This document shows positions 54,246 through 62,890 of a stretch of 64,000 nt of DNA, piece after piece. The stretch's first letter is position 1. Each line of letters starts with the position of its first letter. The position numbers and the translations under genes were made by a program. The stretch spans positions 124,001 to 188,000 of the forward strand of contig NZ_FMWX01000004.1 of NCBI RefSeq assembly GCF_900103265.1. The letters run 5' to 3'. This DNA is from Sphingomonas sp. NFR15. GTDB taxonomy: Bacteria; Pseudomonadota; Alphaproteobacteria; Sphingomonadales; Sphingomonadaceae. The notes under the pieces were generated by a model that worked only from the letters and a program-made list of their open reading frames with translations, searched no databases and was not told where the DNA came from.

Positions 54246-54725
54246 ATGACCGATCCCACCATGCTGCCCTACCGTCCCTGCGCGGGGCTGATGATCCTGA
54301 ACCGCGACGGCCGCGTCTTCGTCGGTCAGCGCAAGGACACCAGCATCGAGGCGTGGCAGATGCCGCAGGGCGGGATCGATCCGGGCGAGGATGCGGAAGC
54401 CGCCGCGCTGCGCGAGCTTCGCGAGGAGACCGGGATCGCCGCCGATCGCGTCGAGCTGATCGCGGTCGCGCCCAAGGAGCTCACCTACGATCTGCCGCCC
54501 GATCTCGTCGGCAAGGTATGGAAGGGCCGTTGGCGCGGCCAGCGCCAGCGCTGGTTCCTCTACCGCTTCGTCGGCGACGACAGCGAGATCGACATCGCCA
54601 CCGAGCATGAGGAATTCATCGCCTGGCGCTGGATCGAACCGGCCGAACTCCCCGCGCTGATCGTGCCGTTCAAGAAGGCGCTGTACGAGGATATCCTGGC
54701 GCTGTTCCGCGACCACCTCGGTTGA
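54246..54725 (+). CDS. rppH: RNA pyrophosphohydrolase
   Basis: 159 aa Nudix hydrolase. N-terminus LPYRPCAGLMILNRDG and the box GGIDPGEDAEAAALRELREETGI; AWQMPQGG precedes it, as in RppH/IalA. It removes pyrophosphate from 5' triphosphate RNA to start decay, or cleaves diadenosine polyphosphates. Follows the esterase gene by 3 bp. Confidence 0.94.
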   Translation: MTDPTMLPYRPCAGLMILNRDGRVFVGQRKDTSIEAWQMPQGGIDPGEDAEAAALRELREETGIAADRVELIAVAPKELTYDLPPDLVGKVWKGRWRGQRQRWFLYRFVGDDSEIDIATEHEEFIAWRWIEPAELPALIVPFKKALYEDILALFRDHLG

Positions 54726-54795
54726 TGCGGTCAGCGGCCCCGCCACGGCGGCAGACGGATGTCGTCACGATCCGCGCCGATGCTATGGTAATGTC

Positions 54796-55716
54796 ATGGT
54801 ATTTTCGTTGATCCTGGTCGCCGCGCCGGTCGTGGACCCGGCGCCCGCGCCGGCCGCCGCGGCGCCGGCCAAGAATGACGCGCCACTGCCGCCGCAGCTC
54901 AAGGCGATGCTCGACGCGGCGATCGCCTCCGGCAACGAGAACGACATCAACATCATCGCCAAATACGCCTCCAACGCCGCCCCCGATTCGGCGCGGACGA
55001 TCAAGGCGTCGGTGGACGGCTGGCGCAAGGCGCGCGAGGCCAAGCGCGTCGAGACGATCGTCGAGGCCGGCCCGCTCGATCTGTGGAAAGGCAGCGCGAC
55101 GCTCGGCGGCTATGCCACCACCGGCAACACCAACGATGTCGGCGTCAGCGCGGCGGTGAAGCTCAGCCGCGAGACATTGCAGTGGAAGCACACGGTCACG
55201 CTCGCGGTCGATTACAAGCAGAGCAGCGGACTCATCAGCCGCGAGCATTATCTCGCCGCTTATGAGCCGAACTATAAATTCTCGGAGCGGGGCTATATCT
55301 ACGGCACCGGCAGCTACGAGAGCGATCGCTTCCTCGGCTATTACAACCGCTACGCGGGTTCGGTCGGGGCGGGGTTCGGCGTGATCCGGGGGCCGGGCGT
55401 CAAGCTCGATCTCGAAGTCGGCCCGGCCTATCGCCGCACCTCCTTCACCGATGCGACGCAGGAAAACAGTTTCGCGGCGCGCGGATCGATGGATTTCGCG
55501 CTGAAGCTCAACCGCGCGATCTCGGTGACGCAGGCCGCGTCGGTGTATTTCCAGCGGATCAACAGCACCGTCAGCAGCACTTCGGCGATCAACGCCAAGC
55601 TGTTCGGTCCGCTTTCCGCGAAACTCTCCTACGCCGTCCAATATGAAAGCGCGCCGCCGATCGGACGGGTCAGCACCGACACGTCGAGCACCGCGTCGAT
55701 CGTGTATAATTTCTAG
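54796..55716 (+). CDS. DUF481 outer-membrane beta-barrel protein
   Basis: 306 aa. A short hydrophobic N-terminus and an Ala/Pro linker are followed by a helical segment (residues 35-85) and a DUF481 barrel: GSATLGGYATTGNTNDVGVSA, aromatic strand ends and a terminal YNF. DUF481 proteins are small outer-membrane barrels of unknown role, sometimes linked to salt stress. The signal peptide is atypical, so export is inferred from the C-terminal Phe. Confidence 0.82.
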   Translation: MVFSLILVAAPVVDPAPAPAAAAPAKNDAPLPPQLKAMLDAAIASGNENDINIIAKYASNAAPDSARTIKASVDGWRKAREAKRVETIVEAGPLDLWKGSATLGGYATTGNTNDVGVSAAVKLSRETLQWKHTVTLAVDYKQSSGLISREHYLAAYEPNYKFSERGYIYGTGSYESDRFLGYYNRYAGSVGAGFGVIRGPGVKLDLEVGPAYRRTSFTDATQENSFAARGSMDFALKLNRAISVTQAASVYFQRINSTVSSTSAINAKLFGPLSAKLSYAVQYESAPPIGRVSTDTSSTASIVYNF

Positions 55717-55734
55717 CGCCGCCTTCTCCCGAAC

Positions 55735-55817
55735 CGTCATCCCAGCGCAAGCTGGGATCTCCAGGTGGAGCGCGGAACGCCCGCCGCAAAGCGACCGCAG
55801 CGTGCGCTGGGGTGACG
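55735..55817. repeat. paired palindromic repeat, family B, copy 2
   Basis: Left arm CGTCATCCCAGCGCAAGCTG from 55735; a degenerate right arm (GCGTGCGCTGGGGTGACGG) ends at 55817. It lies between the DUF481 gene and the arginine operon. One arm is eroded compared with the copy at 46919-47000. Confidence 0.7.
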
Positions 55818-55879
55818 GATCGGCTGCACGCGAACCGCAGCGGGTGGAGTAACGGCCGATCCCGCGCTAGGCTCTGGCG

Positions 55880-57088
55880 ATGGAGAGCCTTTCCACCAGC
55901 GAACGCGACGCGATCGAACAGGTAGAACGCACGCCGATGCTCGCGCTCACGCAAGCGTGGGCGGCAGTCAATTCGGGCACGCGCAACCTCGCCGGGCTGG
56001 CGACGATGGCCGCGCGCCTCGCCGACGCGTTCGCCGGCCTTCCCGGCGACCTCACGCTCGCCGACCCCGCGCCCGCCGAAACCTTGCTCGCCGACGGCAC
56101 GCTCGCCGCGCTCGACCACGGCCGGCATCTGCACCTGACGGTTCGCCCGCACGCGCCGGTCCAAATTCTGCTGACCGGCCATATGGATACGGTCTTCCCC
56201 GCCGATCACCCGTTTCAGGATATGCGTTGGCAGGACGACGGCAGCCTCAACGGCCCCGGCGTAGCCGACATGAAGGGTGGCCTCGCGGTGATGCTCGCGG
56301 CGTTGACCGCCGTCGAAGCCGGTCCACTCGCCGATCGCATCGGCTATGAGGTGGTGATCGGCTCGGACGAGGAGACCGGCTCCTTCTCCTCGGCGGCGCT
56401 GATCGCGCGTGCCGCTAGCGGCAAGGCGGCCGCGCTCACCTACGAACCCGCGCTTCCCGACGGCACGCTCGCGGGTGCGCGCGGCGGGACCGGCAATTTC
56501 TCGATTCTGGTGCGCGGCAGGAGCGCGCACGCCGGGCGCAACCCCGATGACGGCCGCAACGCCATTCTCGCCGCCGCCGACATCGCGCTGCGGCTCGCCG
56601 AGGCGCGCTCGCCGCGCCTGTCGGTCAACCCGGCGCGGATCGAGGGTGGCGGGCCGAACAACGTCGTGCCCGATCTCGCCATCCTGCGCGTCAATTTCCG
56701 CCCCGCCGACGCCGCCGAGATCGCCCGCGCGCGGGCGTGGATCGACGCGACCGTCACGCACGTCACCGCCGCGCATGACGTTACGGTCGAGGTCCACGGC
56801 GGCTTTAATCGCCCGCCCAAACCGATCGACGCGGGTGCCGCGAGACTGTTCGGCGTGGTCAAACAGGCGGGCGCCGATCTCGGCCTCGATATCGGCTGGC
56901 GCGACACCGGCGGCGTGTGCGACGGCAACAACATCGCCGCGTGCGGCGTTCCCGTCGTCGACACGATGGGGGTGCGCGGCGGCGCGATCCACTCGGCGGA
57001 TGAATTCCTTATCCCTGAAAGTCTTGCCGAACGCGCCGCACTGTCGGCACTCACCATCTTGCGTATTGCCGAAAAGGGGGGCTTGTGA
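55880..57088 (+). CDS. M20-family zinc hydrolase of the arginine operon
   Basis: 402 aa. Metal ligands H101 (GHMDTVFPADHPF), D130 (GPGVADMKGG) and E165 with general base E164 (GSDEETGSF); dimerisation lid GRSAHAGRNPDDG. Carboxypeptidase G2/ArgE/DapE-type deacylases share this plan. It overlaps astA (GTGA), so a role in arginine succinyl catabolism is likely, perhaps as an AstE-like desuccinylase; astC, astD and astE are not in the window. Substrate unproven. Confidence 0.84.
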   Translation: MESLSTSERDAIEQVERTPMLALTQAWAAVNSGTRNLAGLATMAARLADAFAGLPGDLTLADPAPAETLLADGTLAALDHGRHLHLTVRPHAPVQILLTGHMDTVFPADHPFQDMRWQDDGSLNGPGVADMKGGLAVMLAALTAVEAGPLADRIGYEVVIGSDEETGSFSSAALIARAASGKAAALTYEPALPDGTLAGARGGTGNFSILVRGRSAHAGRNPDDGRNAILAAADIALRLAEARSPRLSVNPARIEGGGPNNVVPDLAILRVNFRPADAAEIARARAWIDATVTHVTAAHDVTVEVHGGFNRPPKPIDAGAARLFGVVKQAGADLGLDIGWRDTGGVCDGNNIAACGVPVVDTMGVRGGAIHSADEFLIPESLAERAALSALTILRIAEKGGL

Positions 57089-58101
57089 CGTTTCGCATCC
57101 GCGCCGCGCGCGACGAGGATCTCCAGCCGCTGTACGAGATGGCGAAGCTGACCGGCGGCGGCTTCACCAATCTGCCGCCCGACCGCCCCTCGCTCAAGGC
57201 CAAGCTCGACAAGAGCCACGCCGCCTTCGCCAAGACCGACGATACGCTCGCGGACGAACTGTTCGTGCTCGTGCTCGAGGACACGCGGACTGGCGAGGTG
57301 CGCGGCACCTGCCAGATCTTCACCCATGTCGGGCAGCATTACCCCTTCTACAGTTACCGCATCGGCACGCTCACGCAGCACAGCAAGGAACTCGGCCGCA
57401 CCTTCCGCGCCGACCAGCTCAGCCTCACCACCGATCTGGAGGGGTGCAGCGAGGTCGGCGGGCTGTTCCTCCATCCGGGCGAGCGCGCGGGCGGGCTTGG
57501 CATGCTGCTCGCGCGCAGCCGCTACATGTTCATCGCGCAGCACCGCGCGCGCTTCGCCGATCGCATCCTCGCGGAGCTGCGCGGGGTGATCGACGAGGCG
57601 GGCGGGTCGCCGTTCTGGGATGGCCTCGCCGGGCGGTTCTTCGGGATGAATTTTCAGGATGCGGACCAGTTCAACGCGATCCACGGTCATCAGTTCATCG
57701 CCGATCTGTTCCCCAAACACCCGATCTACATCGCGATGCTGCCCGAGAACGCGCGCGCCGCGATCGGCTTGCCGCACCCGTCCGGGCGCGCCGCGATGCG
57801 GATGCTGGAGATCGAGGGGTTTGCCTTCGACAAATATATCGACATCTTCGATGGCGGTCCGACGATGACCGCCCCGACCGACAAGGTGCGGACGATCGCC
57901 AACGTCCGCCCCGCCCGGCTCGTCGCGATCGATGGCGACGGCGGCGAGCCGGTGCTGGTCGCCCGCGGCCGGCTCGGGGATTTCCGCTGCGCCTATGGCA
58001 AGCTGCGTGCGGCCGGAGATGGCGTGGTGATCGACCGCGCCTGCGCCACCGCGCTCGGGCTGAGCGAGGGCGACGATCTCGCCTGGGTGGCGCGCTACTG
58101 A
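57085..58101 (+). CDS. astA: arginine N-succinyltransferase
   Basis: 338 aa from GTG 57085, which overlaps the M20 stop. AstA family: FRIRAARDEDLQPLYEMAKLTGGGFTNLP, the YPFYSYRIGTLTQHSKELG stretch, LSLTTDLEGCSEVGGLFLHP, and DIFDGGPTM. Succinyl-CoA + arginine gives N2-succinylarginine, step one of the AST arginine catabolic pathway. GNAT-like fold. Confidence 0.93.
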   Translation: MTFRIRAARDEDLQPLYEMAKLTGGGFTNLPPDRPSLKAKLDKSHAAFAKTDDTLADELFVLVLEDTRTGEVRGTCQIFTHVGQHYPFYSYRIGTLTQHSKELGRTFRADQLSLTTDLEGCSEVGGLFLHPGERAGGLGMLLARSRYMFIAQHRARFADRILAELRGVIDEAGGSPFWDGLAGRFFGMNFQDADQFNAIHGHQFIADLFPKHPIYIAMLPENARAAIGLPHPSGRAAMRMLEIEGFAFDKYIDIFDGGPTMTAPTDKVRTIANVRPARLVAIDGDGGEPVLVARGRLGDFRCAYGKLRAAGDGVVIDRACATALGLSEGDDLAWVARY

Positions 58102-59354
58102 TGCTCACCGAAATCAACTTCGATGGCCTGATCGGCCCGAGCCATAATTTCGCCGGGCTGAGCCCGGGCAACCTCGCCGCCACCACCAACGCGGGCCGCA
58201 CCGCCCACCCGCGCAAGGCCGCGCTGGAGGGGATCGCCAAGATGCGGGCCAACCTCGCGCTCGGGCTGAGGCAAGGCATGTTCGTGCCGCTCGCCCGCCC
58301 CGATCATCGCTGGCTTCGGAGCCTGTCGGTGGATTTTACAACCGCCCCGCCCCACCTGCGCGCGCAGGCGCTCTCGGCCTCCGCCATGTGGGCGGCCAAT
58401 GCGGCGACGGTCTCGCCCGCGCCCGACACCGCTGACGCGCGCTGCCATCTCTCGGTCGCCAATCTGGTGACGATGCCGCACCGCAGCCACGAATGGCCCG
58501 GCACGCTCGCGCAGCTCCGTCTCGCTTTCGCCGATCCCGCCTTCGTGGTGCATGGCCCGGTGCCGCCACCGTTCGGCGATGAGGGCGCGGCGAACCATAT
58601 GCGGCTGTGCGCGACGCACGGCGCGCCGGGCGTCGAGGTGTTCGTCTATGGCGTCGCAGGCGGCCCCTTCCCCGCGCGGCAGCACCGCGAGGCGAGCGCG
58701 GCGATCGCGCGCGCGCACCGGCTCGCGCCCGAACGCACGCTGTTCGTCCAGCAATCCGAAGCCGCGATCGCGGCGGGCGCGTTCCACAACGATGTCGTCG
58801 CGGTCGCCAACGAGCGCGTGCTGTTCGCGCACGAACACGCCTTCGCCGATCGCGATGGCTTCTATGCCGATCTGCGGCGGTTGCTGCCCGAGGTCGAGAT
58901 CGTCGAGGTGCCGGCGGCGCAGGTCAGCCTCGCCGATGCCATCGCGTCCTATTTGTTCAACGCGCAGCTCGTGACCCCGCCCGATGGCGCCATGACGCTG
59001 ATCGTGCCGCAGGAAGTGCGCGAGACCGCGTCGGTCTGGGCGTATCTGCAAGCGATGCTCGCCGGCAACGGGCCGATCCGCCGGGTCGAGGTGGTCGACG
59101 TGCGGCAGTCGATGGCGAACGGCGGCGGCCCCGCCTGTCTGCGGCTGCGCGTCGTCGCCGATCCCGCGACGATCGACCCGCGCTTCCTCGTCGATGCGGA
59201 CAAGCTCGACCGCATCGCCGCAGTCGTCGCCGCGCACTGGCCCGAGGAGATCGCGACCGATGCGATCGGCGATCCGGCATTGATCTCGACAATCGAAAAC
59301 GCACGCGGCCGGCTGCTCGAAGCGCTCGACCTTGTCGAATTGCTTGACACATAG
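58101..59354 (+). CDS. astB: N-succinylarginine dihydrolase
   Basis: 417 aa from ATG 58101 (shares one base with the astA stop). Amidinotransferase fold: the catalytic Cys is C346 in NGGGPACLRLRV, with H229-N-D in AFHNDVVAVANERV and E161 in DEGAANHMRL. It splits succinylarginine into succinylornithine, CO2 and ammonia. Last gene of the M20-astA-astB operon. Confidence 0.95.
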   Translation: MLTEINFDGLIGPSHNFAGLSPGNLAATTNAGRTAHPRKAALEGIAKMRANLALGLRQGMFVPLARPDHRWLRSLSVDFTTAPPHLRAQALSASAMWAANAATVSPAPDTADARCHLSVANLVTMPHRSHEWPGTLAQLRLAFADPAFVVHGPVPPPFGDEGAANHMRLCATHGAPGVEVFVYGVAGGPFPARQHREASAAIARAHRLAPERTLFVQQSEAAIAAGAFHNDVVAVANERVLFAHEHAFADRDGFYADLRRLLPEVEIVEVPAAQVSLADAIASYLFNAQLVTPPDGAMTLIVPQEVRETASVWAYLQAMLAGNGPIRRVEVVDVRQSMANGGGPACLRLRVVADPATIDPRFLVDADKLDRIAAVVAAHWPEEIATDAIGDPALISTIENARGRLLEALDLVELLDT

Positions 59355-59419
59355 GCCGGCGCGTTAACCCGGAACCGCGGATTTCCGCCCCTGGCCCACG
59401 GTTTGCTTAACCTTTGGCC

Positions 59420-59641
59420 ATGTGGCGCAAGTTCTCCCGGCTGTTCGTCATCAAGACCAAGTTCGAGGCGTTTCTGGTCATCTATGGCCTCGCCATGGGT
59501 GCGACCGAACGTGGCGCGCATTATGTCCAGCAATATCACGGCAGCGTCGGCGGCTGGATGCTGTTCGCGGCCTGCCCGATCGCCGTCTTCATGGCCGGGG
59601 CGCGAATCCTCGATTCGGTCGAGCGCAGCGACTGGAGTTGA
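59420..59641 (+). CDS. small two-helix membrane protein, hypothetical
   Basis: 73 aa from ATG 59420 (TTG 59414 in frame). Starts MWRKFSRLFVIKTKFEAFLV; two hydrophobic stretches (FLVIYGLAMGA and MLFAACPIAVFMAGA) flank a polar loop with HYVQQYHGS. It reads like a conserved sphingomonad hypothetical, with a basic N-terminus predicted inside. Function unknown. It ends 9 bp from the convergent symporter gene. Confidence 0.7.
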   Translation: MWRKFSRLFVIKTKFEAFLVIYGLAMGATERGAHYVQQYHGSVGGWMLFAACPIAVFMAGARILDSVERSDWS

Positions 59642-59650
59642 GGCGCGTCC

Positions 59651-60655
59651 TCACGCGGCGGCGACGGGCACCGGTTCGGCTGTACGCGTCGTCGCCGCGC
59701 CGCGCCCGGCATACCGCCGCGCGAGCGTCGCGCAGACGAACAATTGCGCCTGGTGGAACAGCATCAGCGGCAGCACGATCAGCCCGACGGCATGGCCCGG
59801 AAACAGGATCGCCGCCATCGGTATGCCGCCGGCCATGCTCTTTTTGGAGCCGCAGAACACGATCGCGATCTCGTCCTCCACCGAGAAGCCGAGCCGGCGG
59901 CTGGCGATGGTCGTGATGGCCAGCACCAGCGCGAGGATGAACAGATCGACCGCCAGCACGCCCGCGATGCTCGCGGGGGAAAGCTGGTGCCAGATGCCAG
60001 CGACCATCCCGGCGCTGAACGCGGCATAGACGACGACCAGCACCGATCCGCGATCGACCACCATCGTCAGCACCGGGTGGCGCAGCAGCCACGCGCCGAT
60101 CCACGGCCGCAGCGCCTGCCCGACCACGAAGGGCAGCAGGATCTGCACCGCGATATCCTCCAGCGCCTTCAGCGAGAAGCCGCCGCTCGCCACCGGCAGC
60201 AATTGCGAAACCAGGATCGGCGTTATCACGACACCCAGCATGTTCGACAGCGACGCGGCGCACAGAGCGCCCGGCACGTTGCCGCGCGCGATCGACGTGA
60301 AGGCGATCGACGACTGCACCGTCGAGGGCAGCAGACACAGGAACAACAGCCCCGCCCGCACATCGGCCGACAGCACGCCGCGCAGCGCGAACGTCACCGC
60401 CACGCCGATCAGCGGGAACAGGACGTAGGTGCTGGCAAAGATCAGCGCCTGCAACCGCCAGTGCGACATGCCGGCCCAGATCGCCTCGGGCTTGAGCCGC
60501 GCGCCATAGAACAGGAACAGCGCGGCGACCGCGACATTCACCCCGCGATCGACCCAGACGGCGGAATCGCCGCGCGCGGGCAGAACCGCGGCGAGAACGA
60601 CGGTCGCGATCAGCAGCAGCAGGTAGCGGTCGATACGGCGGAATATCGCGGACAT
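59651..60655 (-). CDS. bile acid:sodium symporter-family transporter
   Basis: 334 aa from ATG 60655, with about ten membrane spans. BASS/PF13593 features: FLLPSTVQSSIAFTS-like CLLPSTVQSSIAFTSIARGN and the second crossover IVFCGSKKSMAGGIPMAAILFPG. Members carry organic anions with Na+; actual substrate unknown (bile acids are unlikely here). Divergent from a LysR regulator with a palindromic repeat between them. Confidence 0.88.
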   Translation of the reverse strand: MSAIFRRIDRYLLLLIATVVLAAVLPARGDSAVWVDRGVNVAVAALFLFYGARLKPEAIWAGMSHWRLQALIFASTYVLFPLIGVAVTFALRGVLSADVRAGLLFLCLLPSTVQSSIAFTSIARGNVPGALCAASLSNMLGVVITPILVSQLLPVASGGFSLKALEDIAVQILLPFVVGQALRPWIGAWLLRHPVLTMVVDRGSVLVVVYAAFSAGMVAGIWHQLSPASIAGVLAVDLFILALVLAITTIASRRLGFSVEDEIAIVFCGSKKSMAGGIPMAAILFPGHAVGLIVLPLMLFHQAQLFVCATLARRYAGRGAATTRTAEPVPVAAA

Positions 60656-60673
60656 GACGTGGGCTCCTCGAAG

Positions 60674-60755
60674 CCGTTCGTCCCGAACGAAGTCGAGGGA
60701 CATGCCCTACGCGCCACGTTCGCGGCGGCACCTCGACTTCGCCCCGTGCGAACGG
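60674..60755. repeat. paired palindromic repeat, family C, copy 4
   Basis: Left arm CCGTTCGTCCCGAACGAAGT from 60674, right arm ending GCCCCGTGCGAACGG at 60755. It sits 19 bp upstream of the symporter start on that strand and 77 bp before the LysR start. Confidence 0.78.
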
Positions 60756-60832
60756 TGTGTGTAGATGCGATGTAACCTGACACCCGTCATGCGCAATCCC
60801 GATAGCCCCGATAACACTCATCACGTATATGC

Positions 60833-61699
60833 ATGACCATGATCGCGCCGGACCTCCTCGCTACCTTCCTCGCCGTCGCCGACGGGCGCAGCTTCACGCG
60901 CGCCGCCAAGGCGCTCGGGCTGCGGCAATCGACGGTCAGCCAGCAGATCGGGCGGCTCGAAACGCTCACCGGCCGCCGGCTCATCGATCGCGACACGCAT
61001 CGCGTCGCGCTGACCGTCGATGGCGAGATGCTGTTCGATCATGCCCGGCGCGTGCTCGATGCCCACGCACTGCTCGAAGCCAGTCTGTCCGATCGCCCCC
61101 TGCGTGGGCGGCTACGGCTCGGCGCGTCGGAGGATTTCGTGCTGTCCGCGCTTCCCGACGTGCTCGCGGCGTTCGTGCGGCGCCATCCCGATGTCGATCT
61201 CGAACTGCGTGCCGGCCTGAGCCACGATCTCTACGACGCGTTCGATGCCGGGCTGCTCGACGTGATCTTCGTCAAGCGCAGGACCGGGGACCGGCGCGGC
61301 ACGACCGCGTGGCGCGAGCCGATCCGCTGGGTCGCGCACCCCGATTTCCGGCTCGATCCGGTCGCGCCCCTGCCGCTGCTGCTCTATCCGCCGCCGAGTG
61401 TGACGCGCGCGCTGGCGATCGAAACGCTCGAACGTGCCGGGCGAAGCTGGCGGATCGCCTTCACCAGCGCGAGCCTGACCGGCCTCAGCGCCGCCGCGCG
61501 CGCGGGCATCGGCCTGATGCCGCATTCGGCACGGCTGAGCCCCGCGCAACTCGCCGTCGTCGCGCCGCATCCGAGCCTGCCGGTGCTGCCCGAGATCGAA
61601 TTCGTCGTGATCGGCCCCGGCGCCGGCAACCCGGTCGCCGATGCGCTGATCGCGGCGATGCTGCACTGGGCGGGCGTCGAGCGCGCGGCACACGCCTGA
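60833..61699 (+). CDS. LysR-family transcriptional regulator
   Basis: 288 aa. N-terminal winged helix-turn-helix (LLATFLAVADGRSFTRAAKALGLRQSTVSQQIGRLE), then a periplasmic-binding-fold effector domain (LRLGASEDFVLSALPDVLAAFVRR). Being divergent from the symporter, it most likely controls that gene; the effector is unknown. The gap holds GTATATGCATGAC at 60825-60837, over the start. Confidence 0.9.
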   Translation: MTMIAPDLLATFLAVADGRSFTRAAKALGLRQSTVSQQIGRLETLTGRRLIDRDTHRVALTVDGEMLFDHARRVLDAHALLEASLSDRPLRGRLRLGASEDFVLSALPDVLAAFVRRHPDVDLELRAGLSHDLYDAFDAGLLDVIFVKRRTGDRRGTTAWREPIRWVAHPDFRLDPVAPLPLLLYPPPSVTRALAIETLERAGRSWRIAFTSASLTGLSAAARAGIGLMPHSARLSPAQLAVVAPHPSLPVLPEIEFVVIGPGAGNPVADALIAAMLHWAGVERAAHA

Positions 61700-61815
61700 A
61701 CCCCGCCGTTCGTCGGACGGTCGAGCGACAGGCCCAACGCGCAGCCGCCTCGACGGCGCTCGGCTCGAAAGGTTAGGGTGGCACCAATCGCCAATCGAGA
61801 GCGTTGACCGGCCCC

Positions 61816-62511
61816 ATGATCAAAGTCGCCAGCTACAACATGCACAAGGGCATCGGCCTCGATCGCCTGCGCGATCCGCGCCGCATCCTCGATGTGCTGT
61901 GCGAGGTCGATGCCGATATCATCGCGCTCCAGGAATGCGACCGCCGCTTCGGCACCAAGGCACGCGTCATCCCGCAGCATCTGCTAGAGGAGCATGGCGC
62001 GTGGCATGCGGTGCCGTTCGGTCGCAACACCGCGAGCATGGGGTGGCACGGCAACGCCATCCTCGTCCGCAAGGGCGCGCAGGTGATCGACCATGAGACG
62101 ATCCACCTCCCCGCGCTGGAACCGCGCGGTGCGGTTTCCGCCGATCTGCGCATCGGCGGCACCGCGATCCGCGTGGTGGGAATGCACCTCGATCTGTCCG
62201 GGCTGTGGCGCAGGCGCCAGGCGCACACGATCATCGCGCACGTCGAATCCAGCACGCATCCGCTGCCGGCGGTGTTGATGGGCGATCTCAACGAATGGAC
62301 GCCGAACGGCGGCTGCCTCCGCGATTTCTGCGCGCATTATCCGAGTGCACCGACCGGCCCGAGCTTCCACGCCCGCCGCCCGGTCGGGCGGCTCGACCGG
62401 ATCATGGCGTCGCGTGCGCTGCGCGTCGTCGAGTGCGGCGTCCATTCCAGCGCGACCGCGCGGCGCGCATCGGACCATCTGCCGATCTGGGCGCTGCTCG
62501 AACCGGCCTGA
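61816..62511 (+). CDS. endonuclease/exonuclease/phosphatase-family protein
   Basis: 231 aa from ATG 61816 (TTG 61804 possible). EEP motifs: IKVASYNMHKGIG, metal Glu in IIALQECDRRF, GMHLDLSGLWRRRQ, LMGDLNEWTP and a terminal SDHLPI. Could hydrolyse phosphodiesters of nucleic acid or lipid; in several proteobacteria such proteins sit beside phospholipase D-type enzymes, not seen here. Confidence 0.86.
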   Translation: MIKVASYNMHKGIGLDRLRDPRRILDVLCEVDADIIALQECDRRFGTKARVIPQHLLEEHGAWHAVPFGRNTASMGWHGNAILVRKGAQVIDHETIHLPALEPRGAVSADLRIGGTAIRVVGMHLDLSGLWRRRQAHTIIAHVESSTHPLPAVLMGDLNEWTPNGGCLRDFCAHYPSAPTGPSFHARRPVGRLDRIMASRALRVVECGVHSSATARRASDHLPIWALLEPA

Positions 62512-62560
62512 TCGCGCGGGCGGACTGGCGCCGCGCGTCAAAGCGGGTTAACCGTTACGC

Positions 62561-62890
62561 ATGCAGTTCCTCAAGACACTGTTCTGGTGCCTCCTCGCGT
62601 TCGTCGCGGCGATGTTCACGCGCAACAACTGGACGACGGTGCCGGTCAACCTGTGGGGCGGGCTGATCGCCGAGATCAACCTGCCGCTGCTGCTGCTCAT
62701 CACCTTCCTCGTCGGTCTGGTGCCGATGCTCGGCGTGTACCACGCGGCGCGCTGGCGGATGCGCGCGCGCCTCGCCACCGCCGAACGCACGATCGCCACG
62801 CTGCGCGAGGTAATCGCCGCGCCCGCCCCCGGCACCGCGGTCGAGACGGCGCCGCTCGCGATCACCGCCGAGCCGGAAACCCGCATATGA
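62561..62890 (+). CDS. LapA-domain membrane protein
   Basis: 109 aa. Two hydrophobic helices (FLKTLFWCLLAFVAAMF and LPLLLLITFLVGLVPMLG) separated by NNWTTVPVNLWGGL, the DUF1049/LapA layout, then a charged coiled-coil tail. LapA (YciS) helps regulate LPS levels through LapB and FtsH in enterobacteria. It overlaps pyrF by 4 bp. Confidence 0.85.
   Translation: MQFLKTLFWCLLAFVAAMFTRNNWTTVPVNLWGGLIAEINLPLLLLITFLVGLVPMLGVYHAARWRMRARLATAERTIATLREVIAAPAPGTAVETAPLAITAEPETRI

Noticed and set aside
56409..58100. A long open frame in another phase across the M20 gene and astA, joined in frame to astB
   Set aside because: The upstream part is Arg/Ser/Ala-rich shadow sequence; astB has its own ATG at 58101 and normal length, so no fusion protein is likely.
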